From an uncultured Spirochaetales bacterium (GTDB lineage Bacteria; Spirochaetota; Spirochaetia; Sphaerochaetales; Sphaerochaetaceae): DNA of 41,230 nt. The translations under genes were made by a program, and so were the position numbers. Below the pieces are notes generated by a model. It did no database searches. It worked only from the letters and a program-made list of their open reading frames with translations, and was not told the DNA's origin. Each line of letters opens with the position of its first letter. The stretch's first letter is position 1. The stretch spans positions 1-41,230 of the forward strand of contig CALXOK010000015.1 of NCBI GenBank assembly GCA_944390025.1. Reading direction: 5' to 3'. This document shows, piece after piece, positions 33,713 to 41,230 of this stretch.

Positions 33713-35077
33713 ATGATCAATATCAACGAAGTCATTGAAACCAATGCCATGATTGAGAAGGAGAACCTTGACGTGAGGACTGTCACGCTGGGAATCTCCC
33801 TGCTTGACTGCATAAGTGACAACCTTGATGTTCTCAATGACAATATTTTCAGAAAGATAACCACTGTGGCGCATGACCTTGTCAGGATCTGCCAGCAGAT
33901 AGAGAGGGAATATGCCCTCCCGATTGTCAACAAGAGAATCAGTGTGACTCCGGTAGCCCTGATTGGTGCAAGCGCATGCAGAAGTCCTGAGGACTATGTC
34001 ACAATCGCGAAGACGCTTGACAGGGCGGCTCACAAGGTCGGTGTCAATTTCCTCGGGGGCTTTTCCGCACTGCCTGCAAAAGGCATGACAGAATCAGAAC
34101 GCCTTCTCATCGAGTCAATTCCTCGCGCCCTTGCTGAGACAGAGAACGTCTGTGCTTCTGTGAACCTTGGTTCGACAAAGACAGGTATCAACATGGATGC
34201 AGTCCTTCTCATGGGCCGCATAATCAAAGAGACTGCAGAGCTTACAAAGGACCGTGACAGCATCGGCTGTGCGAAGCTTGTCGTCTTCTGCAATGCACCC
34301 GACGACAATCCTTTCATGGCAGGAGCCTTTCATGGGGTGAGTGAGACTGACAATGTCATAAACGTCGGGGTTTCAGGCCCGGGGGTGATCAGGACTGCGC
34401 TTGAGTCTGTGAGAGGAAAGGATTTCGGAACCCTTTGCGAGAAGATCAAGAAGACTGCATTCAAGATAACCAGGCTTGGCCAGCTGGTCGCCCAGGAGGC
34501 AAGTCACAGACTGGGTATTCCTTTCGGAATTGTCGACCTGTCGCTTGCACCTACACCTGCTGTAGGAGACTCCATTGCTGAGATTCTTGAGGCCATGGGG
34601 CTTGAGAAAGCCGGAGCCCCCGGCACCACGGCTGCGGTTGCTCTGCTTAATGACCAGGTCAAGAAAGGCGGAATAATGGCATCAAGCTATGTGGGAGGAC
34701 TTTCGGGAGCATTCATTCCTGTCAGTGAGGACCATGGAATGATTGAGGCGGTCCAGTGTGGTGCCCTGACAATAGAGAAGCTGGAGGCGATGACCTGTGT
34801 CTGCTCTGTCGGCCTTGACATGATAGCTGTCCCGGGGGACACAAAGGAGACGACTCTTTCCGGAATCATCGCTGACGAGATGGCTATCGGAATGATCAAC
34901 CAGAAGACGACTGCGGTGAGAATCATACCTGTCATCGGAAAGACCGTAGGCGATGAGGCTGTTTTCGGCGGTCTCTTGGGAAGTGCGCCTGTGATGAAAG
35001 TGAACTCCTTCTCCTGCGATGACTTTGTCAGCCGCGGAGGCCGTATTCCCGCACCTGTTCACAGTTTCAAGAACTGA
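33713..35077 (+). CDS. DUF711 / UPF0210 family protein
   Basis: The 454-residue protein follows the UPF0210 (PFL-like, DUF711) family from its start, ITVNEVIETN-like (here [32 protein letters not shown]), to its end ([21 protein letters not shown]). Inside are [19 protein letters not shown] and [12 protein letters not shown]. The fold is related to pyruvate formate-lyase-like proteins, but no reaction is established. AGAGGA precedes the ATG by 7 nt. It forms a two-gene unit with the ACT protein, and a structured RNA with its own candidate promoter begins about 40 nt past its stop. Confidence 0.93.
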   Translation: MININEVIETNAMIEKENLDVRTVTLGISLLDCISDNLDVLNDNIFRKITTVAHDLVRICQQIEREYALPIVNKRISVTPVALIGASACRSPEDYVTIAKTLDRAAHKVGVNFLGGFSALPAKGMTESERLLIESIPRALAETENVCASVNLGSTKTGINMDAVLLMGRIIKETAELTKDRDSIGCAKLVVFCNAPDDNPFMAGAFHGVSETDNVINVGVSGPGVIRTALESVRGKDFGTLCEKIKKTAFKITRLGQLVAQEASHRLGIPFGIVDLSLAPTPAVGDSIAEILEAMGLEKAGAPGTTAAVALLNDQVKKGGIMASSYVGGLSGAFIPVSEDHGMIEAVQCGALTIEKLEAMTCVCSVGLDMIAVPGDTKETTLSGIIADEMAIGMINQKTTAVRIIPVIGKTVGDEAVFGGLLGSAPVMKVNSFSCDDFVSRGGRIPAPVHSFKN

Positions 35078-35083
35078 GTCCTC

Positions 35084-35112
35084 TTTTCGCATTACAGCTG
35101 TGCCGTTATTAT
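35084..35112 (+). promoter_or_regulatory. Candidate promoter of the structured RNA
   Basis: TATTAT (35107-35112) is a 5-of-6 match to the -10 box. The hexamer 17 nt upstream (TTTTCG, 35084-35089) is a weak -35. Initiation would fall at about 35118-35120, exactly where the first helix of the RNA begins. That coincidence is the main support. Confidence 0.45.
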
Positions 35113-35118
35113 ATTCCA

Positions 35119-35417
35119 CGTCAAGCACCTGACGGGATGAACCCGTAGGCTTGCAAGAGCCTTGCTTGATCAGCCCAGGTGAAGAGCTTCGGCTCTGAAC
35201 TACGTTACCGGCGAATGCATAGGCACTCCGGGGTGTCGTTCCAGCTCCGGACTCTGCGGTGCATGGTTAAACAGTCCTGACAGGTAGGGACAGTGTCATG
35301 CACAAGAAACCGTCGGATAACATCGGCTCGGGACGGCCGGGAGGAAGACCCGGCAACTCCAGTGCAGAGGAGGCTTACAGCATTTTATCTGCACAACTGG
35401 CCTGGGGCTCAAGCCCC
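35119..35417 (+). ncRNA. Large structured RNA with pseudoknot, upstream of avtA (class unassigned)
   Basis: About 300 nt without a plausible gene carry dense complementary segments. TCAAGCA (35121-35127) pairs with TGCTTGA (35163-35169). It encloses ACGGG/CCCGT (35132-35136 with 35142-35146) and GGCT/AGCC (35148-35151 with 35158-35161). CACCTG (35126-35131) pairs with CAGGTG (35176-35181), crossing the first helix as a pseudoknot. AGAGC-UUCG-GCUCU is at 35183-35196. GTTACCGGCG (35204-35213) pairs with 35311-35321 through 10 bp with one bulge. That helix encloses TCCGG/CCGGA (35227-35231 with 35247-35251) and GTGCATG/CATGCAC (35259-35265 with 35297-35303). Hairpins follow at 35337-35353, 35359-35400 (5+7 bp in the stem) and 35404-35417. 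No tRNA, tmRNA, RNase P, 6S, SRP or group II intron core motifs are seen. Size and the pseudoknot recall the raiA RNA class, but I cannot confirm that from memory. Confidence 0.75.
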
Positions 35418-35433
35418 TCGCCTGTCTTTGATT

Positions 35434-35471
35434 CCTCTTGCATTACAAGACTGCAAGTTCCCTCAAAGAGG
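35434..35471 (+). promoter_or_regulatory. Helix able to mask the avtA ribosome binding site
   Basis: CCTCTT (35434-35439) is complementary to AAGAGG (35466-35471), the Shine-Dalgarno sequence of avtA 5 nt before its ATG. A competing local hairpin, CCTC-AAA-GAGG (35461-35471), covers the same site. A nested CTTGCA/TGCAAG pairing (35438-35443 with 35453-35458) is mutually exclusive with part of the first. Translational control is inferred. Confidence 0.45.
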
Positions 35472-35476
35472 TTTTC

Positions 35477-36757
35477 ATGGAACTTTCTGATTTCGGCACA
35501 AAGCTATCTTCTCATTCCGGCATCCTCCAGCTCATGGATGATATCGCAAGACCTCTTGGAGAAGGCGTCAGGGTGCGTCCTCTTGGAGGCGGAAACCCGG
35601 CCCGTGTCGCTCCTGTAGAGCAGGCATACCGGCGGCAGATGGAGCATCTTCTTTCTTCCGGAGAGGACTTTGAGGACCTGCTTGCCCATTACGATTCCCC
35701 TCAGGGCCGTGTGTCGTTTCTTGAAATGGCTGCCGGATTCTTCAAAAAGGAATATGGCTGGGATCTGAGTTCTGACAACATTGCCCTGACAAACGGCAGC
35801 CAGAGCGCGATGTTCTACCTTTTCAATATGTTCAGCGGCACGACTAAGGGAGTGAAGAAAACAATCCTTTTTCCTCTCATGCCTGAATACATAGGCTATG
35901 CTGACCAGGGTATAGAAGAAGGGACATTCGTCAGTCTGCCATCAAAGTGTGTCTTCTATGATGACAGGACATTCAAGTACGTTCTCGACTGTGATGCTGT
36001 GGCTTCTTACCTTGAGCATCATCCTGAGACCGGGGCGATTGCTGTGAGCCGTCCTACCAATCCCAGCGGAAACGTTCTGACGGATGAGGAAATCGGCACG
36101 CTGTCCCGTCTTGCACATGAATACTCGATTCCTCTGATTATAGATAACGCATATGGACTGCCTTTCCCGGACATCATCTTCACTGATAACGCAAAACCTG
36201 TATGGAATGAGGACATCATTCTTTCGATGAGCCTTTCAAAAATCGGGCTCCCTTCTATCAGGACCGGTATAGTCATTGCCAGGAAGGACATCATCAAGGC
36301 AGTGGGGAACATCAATGCGATTGCCGCCCTTGCGACTGGTTCCTTCGGGCCGGCTCTTGCTCACAGGATGCTTGAAAGCGGCGAGCTTACAAAGCTTGCA
36401 AGTGATGTTGTCATGCCTTTCTACAAGGCCAAGGCTGAGAAGATGGAAGGTTATATCAGGAAATACTTTGATGGGACGGACTATTATCTTCACAGAATAG
36501 AGGGTTCGATTTTCTGCTGGATTTATCTTCCTTCCCTGAAAATTCCGACACTGGAGTTCTATTCATTGCTGATGAAGGAAGGGGTCATCACGGTTCCCGG
36601 CGAGTATTTCTTCTTCGGCAGCGAACAGCAGAAGAAGGGGCTTAGTTATCCTCATGAGCATTATGACAAATGCCTGCGTCTCAATTACAGCGGGGATGAT
36701 GTCCTGACAGAGGAGGGCGTTGAGATTATCGCCCGGCTCTACAGATGCTACAGTTGA
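35477..36757 (+). CDS. avtA: Valine-pyruvate aminotransferase
   Basis: The 426-residue PLP enzyme aligns along its whole length with E. coli AvtA. Shared blocks are FGTKLSSHSGILQLMDDI (residues 6-23), LGGGNPARV, YDSPQGRVSFLEM, NIALTNGSQSAMFYLFNMFSG, PLMPEYIGYADQG, SRPTNPSGNVLTDEE and IIDNAYGLPFPDIIF. The PLP lysine is K255 in SMSLSKIGLPS. It transfers amino groups between valine or alanine and their keto acids, linking pyruvate and branched-chain amino acid metabolism. The ATG at 35477 has AAAGAGG 5 nt upstream. A TTG 13 codons earlier is in frame but lies inside the leader structures and is rejected. It follows the structured RNA by about 60 nt with no strong terminator between, so the RNA could be its leader. 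Confidence 0.93.
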   Translation: MELSDFGTKLSSHSGILQLMDDIARPLGEGVRVRPLGGGNPARVAPVEQAYRRQMEHLLSSGEDFEDLLAHYDSPQGRVSFLEMAAGFFKKEYGWDLSSDNIALTNGSQSAMFYLFNMFSGTTKGVKKTILFPLMPEYIGYADQGIEEGTFVSLPSKCVFYDDRTFKYVLDCDAVASYLEHHPETGAIAVSRPTNPSGNVLTDEEIGTLSRLAHEYSIPLIIDNAYGLPFPDIIFTDNAKPVWNEDIILSMSLSKIGLPSIRTGIVIARKDIIKAVGNINAIAALATGSFGPALAHRMLESGELTKLASDVVMPFYKAKAEKMEGYIRKYFDGTDYYLHRIEGSIFCWIYLPSLKIPTLEFYSLLMKEGVITVPGEYFFFGSEQQKKGLSYPHEHYDKCLRLNYSGDDVLTEEGVEIIARLYRCYS

Positions 36758-36821
36758 ATTGCTGACTGTTTTATCTGCTGAAATAACAAGGAATTAAATT
36801 TCATTCTATGGTAATTTTCTC

Positions 36822-36849
36822 TTGACTCTTTTCCATGTTGAGCTAGAAT
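36822..36849 (+). promoter_or_regulatory. Sigma-70-type promoter of the DUF5107 gene
   Basis: TTGACT (36822-36827) and TAGAAT (36844-36849) are 16 nt apart, each a 5-of-6 match to consensus. The start site would lie near 36856, about 22 nt before the ATG. The rest of the 120-nt gap after avtA is AT-rich, with no terminator hairpin. Confidence 0.7.
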
Positions 36850-36877
36850 CTTTTTCCGGATTCAGGAGAAAACACAG

Positions 36878-38869
36878 ATGATAACAGCTTCATTTCGTGA
36901 GCTTGATGCATGCAATCCTCCGCTTGAGAATGCATTACCCAAATTCCGCTCTCTGGAGCATGAGATCAGGATGGATGACTCTTTCCTTCTTGAAGAAGAG
37001 AAGGCCGGGTACGGCTATGAGACCGCTGACCGCTTCCTTCCTTACAAATGGCAGGATGTATGGTCACGGGAGAGAAAGAGAAAAAGGATTCGCACTGTTG
37101 TCATGGAAAATGATTATGTGCGCTGTGAGTTCTGGCCTGAATACGGGATGAGACTGATGAGCCTTGTCCGTAAAGAAGACGGCAGAGAACTTCTTTTCAG
37201 CAATCCTGTCCTTCAGTTCGGCAATCTTGCCATCAGACGGGCCTGGTTCAGCGGCGGCATCGAGTGGAATATCGGGCAGCTGGGACATTCTTTCACGACA
37301 TGCGAGCCCCTGTTTGTCAGCCTGATGCGTTCTGCTGACGGCGAGGAATTTCTGCGTGCCTTTGAGTTCGAGCGCCAGAAGAGATTGTGGTGGTCTTTGG
37401 ACTTTCATCTTGCGGACGATGATAAATTTCTTACCGTCTATGGGCGTATCGTCAATCCGGATTCTGTAAGCAAGCCCTGTTACTGGTGGACAAATATCGC
37501 AGTTCCTGAGGAGAGCGGCCAGCGGATTTTCTCAGGCACGGGAGATGTCATATATATAGACAAACGCTCTCTGGATAAGGAGAATGCCGTTCGTGTCATG
37601 GCACATGGTCATATGCCTTATCTGGGCATCAGGGAAGGTGTTGATTATTCATATCCGGAGAATTTCACTGACTATGCGACAGAATATTTCTTCCAGAACG
37701 GAAAGACAGAGAGCATGACATGGGAAGCATCTGCATATGCAGATGGAAACATCTTCTTCACCCGTTCTGACAGGGCTCTGCCTTATTACAAGATGTTCTG
37801 CTGGGGAAAGGAGACCGGCGGCCGGCACTGGCGGCAATACCTGTCAGAGCCTGGAAAGGGCGATTACATAGAGCTTCAGTGCGGCTTCACGAGAACCCAG
37901 ATGCATGGAACCGACATTCCTGCTGAGACCGTCTGGGACTTCATTGAGGTCTTCGGCGGAACCGATACAGGAGAAAGACTGGCAGGAGACTATGACGAAG
38001 AGAGAAAGAAAGTATTCTCTCTGGTGGAGAACTCATTCAGCACAGAGGAACTGCTGGAGAGAAAAAGGCGGTATGCTGCATATTCTTCTCTGACTCCTTC
38101 TGATTTCCTCCAGTACGGCAGTTCATACGGCGCTCTTGAGGAGAAAAGGAACACAGGTATCACGCCTTCTGGATTCTTCTTTCCTGCAGACAGCATAAGA
38201 GAAGAAGACAGTATATGGGCCGGAGTGCTGGAAGGCTGCGGCCTGCCAGAGGATGAAATCCCACCATCTTACATGACAGACCTTGCCTGGCATGATGCTA
38301 TCTTGCATATCGCAGGAGATAATTTCTGCGCCTGGAATGTCCTTGGTGTCATGTATCTTGAAAACGGGATGAGATGTGAAGCGGAAAAAGCATTCGCTAA
38401 GGCGCTTGAACTTAAAGAGAATGCCTTCTCGTACCGCTGTCTTGCCATCATCGCACAGCAGGACGGGGATTGGGAAGAAGCATGTAATCGGATGAGCAAG
38501 TGCGTGCGCATTGATTCCCGCAGGGAGTATGCCGAGGAATACGCCGATATGCTTTCCCGCCAGAAAGAATACAGCCGCCTGTGGGATTTCTATGAGTCTC
38601 TGGAGAAAAGCGTGAAGGCCGATGAGCGTCTGGTCATAACCATGCTCCCTGCAGCCTGTGCTCTCAAGAAGACGGATTTTCTCAGGAAGCAGTATGAGAA
38701 GGAATTCTCAGTCATCAGGGAAGGAGAGAGGAACTATACCGAGTCCTGGTTTGTCTATCAGGCCCTGCTTGAAGCACAAGCAGAGGAAAGAGAAGTGACG
38801 CCTGACGACATTGAGCGTCACAGGAGGAATGATCAGATACCTTTCCGTCTTGAATTCAGGATGAGTTAG
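36878..38869 (+). CDS. DUF5107 domain protein with C-terminal TPR-like repeats
   Basis: The 663-residue cytoplasmic protein starts with a beta-rich region. From about residue 60 to 350 it reads like the DUF5107/galactose-mutarotase-like superfamily. Landmarks are VVMENDYVRCEFWPEYGMRLMSLV (about 74-97), AWFSGGIEWNIGQLGHSFTTCEPLFV (about 121-146), CYWWTNIAVPE and RYYKMFCWG-like sequence. The last third is helical, with tetratricopeptide-like units (WNVLGVMYLENGMRCEAEKAFAKALEL, about 487-513). DUF5107 proteins often accompany sugar catabolism and may bind or act on a carbohydrate; no catalytic residues are assigned. AGGAG is 9 nt before the ATG. Its stop overlaps the convergent phospholipase-like gene by 4 bp. 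Confidence 0.82.
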   Translation: MITASFRELDACNPPLENALPKFRSLEHEIRMDDSFLLEEEKAGYGYETADRFLPYKWQDVWSRERKRKRIRTVVMENDYVRCEFWPEYGMRLMSLVRKEDGRELLFSNPVLQFGNLAIRRAWFSGGIEWNIGQLGHSFTTCEPLFVSLMRSADGEEFLRAFEFERQKRLWWSLDFHLADDDKFLTVYGRIVNPDSVSKPCYWWTNIAVPEESGQRIFSGTGDVIYIDKRSLDKENAVRVMAHGHMPYLGIREGVDYSYPENFTDYATEYFFQNGKTESMTWEASAYADGNIFFTRSDRALPYYKMFCWGKETGGRHWRQYLSEPGKGDYIELQCGFTRTQMHGTDIPAETVWDFIEVFGGTDTGERLAGDYDEERKKVFSLVENSFSTEELLERKRRYAAYSSLTPSDFLQYGSSYGALEEKRNTGITPSGFFFPADSIREEDSIWAGVLEGCGLPEDEIPPSYMTDLAWHDAILHIAGDNFCAWNVLGVMYLENGMRCEAEKAFAKALELKENAFSYRCLAIIAQQDGDWEEACNRMSKCVRIDSRREYAEEYADMLSRQKEYSRLWDFYESLEKSVKADERLVITMLPAACALKKTDFLRKQYEKEFSVIREGERNYTESWFVYQALLEAQAEEREVTPDDIERHRRNDQIPFRLEFRMS

Positions 38870-39462
38870 ACTATCTGGTAACTGAAGACCTGTGTGGCAG
38901 GTTCTGCCTTTCTCTGACAGTATCTGAGGGCGCACAGAAGCACAGTCAGACAGGTGGAGACGATGAATCTGCTGTCATTTTCTTCGCTTGGCTGCATTTC
39001 TGAATAAGCTTTATGGGTCTCTTTAAGATAGCACATTGTCGAATAGGGAAGGATGATGTCTTCCAGCCGGACTCCTTTCCTCATCTCTTCTTCAAGCTTC
39101 ACATGAAGCCTGTTCTCGTATCTGAGATGCTCATCGACACTGACATCGAGGATTGAGTTGTGGACTGCGGTGAAAGAGTCTGCGATGTAGTGGAGAATCG
39201 AACCGAGACGGAAGTAAGTCCAGCTGCTTTCCAGGTCGACCCTGAGGAGGCGGAACATTACTCTTGTCAGGTGTCCGGCAGAGTTCTCGGCATTATGTCC
39301 GTGGAACTTCTTTCCCTTCCTCAGCCCTCTGAGGTATGTGAACCAGTTGATATCCGGTTCAACAGAACCGAGCAGGAATGCAAGCCTGTGCTTTCTGAGT
39401 TCCCTGTTGTCACAGACCTCAATCAGAAAGCGTGAAAGCGCAAGATGGTCAATTTTTTTCAT
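38866..39462 (-). CDS. Zinc-dependent phospholipase C-like protein
   Basis: The 198-residue protein is helical and has the histidine/aspartate pattern of the zinc phospholipase C/S1-P1 nuclease superfamily: GSVEPDINWFT (about 32-42), GHNAENSAGHLTRVM (about 54-68), and LGSILHYIADSFTAVHN (about 86-102). These would supply metal ligands. It has no signal peptide, so it is not the secreted toxin type, and the substrate is unknown. The tail is hydrophobic (about 170-185). GAAGG lies just 1 nt before the ATG and GGGAG 11 nt before, so initiation may be weak. A 160-nt gap (39463-39622) upstream shows no convincing promoter or RNA. Confidence 0.75.
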   Translation of the reverse strand: MKKIDHLALSRFLIEVCDNRELRKHRLAFLLGSVEPDINWFTYLRGLRKGKKFHGHNAENSAGHLTRVMFRLLRVDLESSWTYFRLGSILHYIADSFTAVHNSILDVSVDEHLRYENRLHVKLEEEMRKGVRLEDIILPYSTMCYLKETHKAYSEMQPSEENDSRFIVSTCLTVLLCALRYCQRKAEPATQVFSYQIV

Positions 39463-39622
39463 GCCTTCAAAATCTCCCGGACAGTCCTATTGTCAGCCAG
39501 TCAGCTGAAGATTCCTTGAAAGGTAAGTGAAAATTCTGTGTAATTCATTCCCTTATCAGGATTTTCTGGCCGCACGAGGTCAATTCTGAACATAAACTGG
39601 CGCTTTGTGTCAACAGTTTTTG

Positions 39623-40498
39623 TTATTTTCTTCTGACAAAAGAGAAATCAAGCTCTGCAATCAGGACTGCGGCGAATACGAGAGCACAGCCTGCAAGCTG
39701 CCAGCCGGTCATTCTCTCTGCAAGAAGAAGGGCGCCTCCGATGGCAGAGAAAACGCTTTCAAGTGACAGTAGCAGTACTGCCTTCTGCGGCTGGACGTGT
39801 TTCTGGGCCACAACCTGAAGGGTATATGCGATGCCGCAGGAGAACACACCGGAATATAAAAGAGGAAGCCATGCGGAAAGCACAGTTCCAAGCCCGTTAT
39901 TTTCAATGAAAAGGCCAGGCAGTGTCAGTATGCCTGCAACAAGGAACTGCATCATTGACATTGTGATGCCGTCAGTGTTTTTACCGAGTCTGTCGATTGC
40001 AATGATATGAAAGGAGAAAAGGATGGCGCAGAGAATGAGCCACAAATCTCCTGTGCTGATGGAAGTGCCTTGTGACATACAAAGCAGGTACATGCCGGCA
40101 ATGGCAATCAGAGCTGAAAGCCAGGTCTTTTTCTCAATTTTCTTTCCAAAGATAAGTGAGATGAAAGGGACGATGACGATGTATGTTGATGTGATGAATC
40201 CTCCCTTTCCGGCACCACTGTAGCTGATGCCTATCTGCTGTGTTACAGAGGCTGACGCCAGGCAGAGTCCGCATACGGCTCCTGCTGTGAGAGTGCGCTT
40301 CCACCAGCCGTTCTCAGCTGACGCTTTCCTGATGCCGGGAAGGGCAAAAGGAATGAGCACTGCGGCTCCGAGGAAGAAGCGGATGCTGTTGAAGGTGAAT
40401 GGACCAATCAGGTCCGAAGACACTGACTGTGCGACGAATGACAGGCCCCAGATGAAGGCTGTCAGCAGCAGTAGAAAAGCGGCGTTGCGTTCTTTCAT
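39623..40498 (-). CDS. EamA/DMT superfamily permease
   Basis: The 291-residue protein has ten hydrophobic helices in two EamA repeats. The first starts AAFLLLLTAFIWGLSFVAQSVSSD and contains FTFNSIRFFLGA; the second has SMMQFLVAGILTLPG and ends in KAVLLLSLESVFSAIGGALLLAER. Such proteins export amino acids or other metabolites. The ATG of MKERNAAF is selected because it gives the family N-terminus and a strong promoter lies only 13 nt upstream. The frame remains open 31 codons further from a start inside that promoter region, which is rejected. No ribosome binding site is present, implying a leaderless or very short-leader mRNA. Confidence 0.88.
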   Translation of the reverse strand: MKERNAAFLLLLTAFIWGLSFVAQSVSSDLIGPFTFNSIRFFLGAAVLIPFALPGIRKASAENGWWKRTLTAGAVCGLCLASASVTQQIGISYSGAGKGGFITSTYIVIVPFISLIFGKKIEKKTWLSALIAIAGMYLLCMSQGTSISTGDLWLILCAILFSFHIIAIDRLGKNTDGITMSMMQFLVAGILTLPGLFIENNGLGTVLSAWLPLLYSGVFSCGIAYTLQVVAQKHVQPQKAVLLLSLESVFSAIGGALLLAERMTGWQLAGCALVFAAVLIAELDFSFVRRK

Positions 40499-40510
40499 AA
40501 CAAGACGTGG

Positions 40511-40539
40511 ATTATAGCTGTAAGTGGAATTTGTGTCAG
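40511..40539 (-). promoter_or_regulatory. Strong sigma-70-type promoter of the EamA gene
   Basis: On the minus strand CTGACA (40534-40539) and a perfect TATAAT (40511-40516) are separated by 17 nt. Initiation near 40504 would leave about 5 nt before the ATG at 40496-40498. Confidence 0.8.
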
Positions 40540-40679
40540 CAGGAAGAGCGTGGACTGCAGCTGTTTGACTCTGATTCCTGTTGTCCCGCATAGTTTCCCC
40601 AGCTGAAAAGTTCAGTCAGAATCTGGTCGAAAGACCCCCCAAAAAAAAGATAGACACCCGCTATTTTTGTTCTGGTGAT

Positions 40680-41230
40680 AGAAAAGGCAAAGATACATCT
40701 ATTATTCATTCTGCTGCTGCTGAGTATCTGACATATGTTGCAACCACAGGTGGTTCTGATGAAAGCATCGAGCTTCGTTATGAAGATGAGAACATCTGCT
40801 TACGCAGAAGATGATGGCAACTCTTTATGGAGTTGAAGTACCTACTATCAATGTGCATATCAAAAAAATCTTTGATGACTCAGAGCTTTCTCCAGAGGCA
40901 ACTATTAGAAAATTTCAAATAGTTCAAACCGAAGGTAATCGTCAGGTATCCAGAGATGTTATTCACTACAATCTCCAGATGATTATTGCTGTTGGCTTCA
41001 AGGTCAACAATGAGCGTGCTGTGCAGTTCAGAAAGTGGGCAAACACCATCGTCAAAGATTTCACCATCAAAGGATGGGTGATGGATGATGAAAGGCTTAA
41101 AAATGGCGGTTCTCAGCTTACGATAACCAGCCGGGAAATCCAACGGTTTCAGACGTTGGATGAAAGGCTGAAAAAGCAATTTATCTGGAGAGAATCTAAT
41201 AATAAGGTTGCATCGTATCTTCCAACGTAA
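40680..41230 (+). pseudogene. Broken RhuM-like (virulence RhuM/Fic-partner family) gene
   Basis: Two frames together read like the N-terminal half of a RhuM-family protein. Frame one has RKGKDTSIIHSAAAEYLTYVA and ends at YEDENICL (to about 40801). The next frame continues as TQKMMATLYGVEVPTINVHIKKIF from 40802, through NLQMIIAVGFKVNNERAVQFRKWA, to MDDERLKNGG. A single missing base at about 40801 would join them. No ATG or GTG start precedes the first part in frame. After DERLKNGG (about 41108) the sequence no longer looks like the family and stops at 41230, well short of the usual 300 or more residues. It is therefore broken at the front, middle and end. Base composition is more AT-rich than its neighbours, consistent with transfer. 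RhuM proteins have unknown biochemical function and often travel with mobile or restriction-system DNA. Confidence 0.75.

Noticed and set aside
35119..35417. Group II intron, tmRNA, RNase P RNA or SRP RNA
   Set aside because: No domain V-like hairpin, tRNA-like acceptor end, RNase P universally conserved stretches or SRP GGAA tetraloop pattern could be found.
35293..35618. Short open frames across the structured RNA
   Set aside because: They overlap the strong helices, lack ribosome binding sites and encode low-complexity products with no homology.

Overview
The window is about 41 kb of dense bacterial DNA of moderate GC (roughly 50%). Genes are short-spaced, often overlap by 1-8 nt, and mostly have AGGAG-type ribosome binding sites. 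A TolC/RND/adaptor efflux set implies an outer membrane. This is combined with a type III glutamine synthetase, a TAXI-type TRAP transporter, split transketolase subunits, orphan butyrate kinase, an ACT-domain/DUF711 pair and a Psp system. Together these suggest a fermentative, probably anaerobic host-associated bacterium. My best guess is a spirochaete of the Sphaerochaeta/Treponema kind, but that is inference from gene content, not from a marker gene. No rRNA, tRNA, CRISPR array or intact insertion sequence was seen.

Layout. 1-5400: a FucO-like iron alcohol dehydrogenase, then a phage-shock operon (pspA, a PspB-like protein, pspC) on the minus strand. A well-matched sigma-54 promoter drives it, and the activator gene pspF is divergent, followed by a MATE exporter. 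5400-8440: split transketolase and butyrate kinase. 8419-13420 (minus): a second MATE, a PNPOx-like flavoprotein, and a fused TRAP permease with its TAXI binding protein. 13560-15730: a third MATE, translationally coupled to a YwaF-like membrane protein. 15709-21395 (minus): a tripartite RND efflux operon in the order adaptor-pump-TolC. 21606-26984: type III glutamine synthetase, M18 aminopeptidase (minus), a membrane protein and a Gfo/Idh/MocA oxidoreductase. 27145-31232 (minus): a tightly coupled phosphofructokinase - Ppx/GppA - polyphosphate kinase operon. 31368-33321: a membrane protein and a secreted repeat protein. 33438-36757: ACT protein, DUF711 protein, a roughly 300-nt structured RNA, and valine-pyruvate aminotransferase (avtA). 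36878-40498: a DUF5107/TPR protein, a zinc phospholipase C-like protein and an EamA exporter. 40635-41230: a compositionally different tail with a broken RhuM-like gene.

The most interesting element is the structured RNA at about 35119-35417, between the DUF711 gene and avtA. It has its own candidate promoter, a pseudoknot, a cUUCGg hairpin, a 10-bp long-range helix and several GC-rich hairpins. It is followed by a helix that can mask the avtA ribosome binding site. It is either an independent non-coding RNA (I suspect, but cannot confirm, the raiA class) or an unusually large leader controlling avtA. Second in interest is the Pfk-Ppx-Ppk operon, where both the kinase and the phosphatase depart from textbook active-site motifs. 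A recurring minor theme is promoters placed so close to the start codon that transcripts would be leaderless or nearly so (MATE at 13663, ACT at 33438, EamA at 40498).
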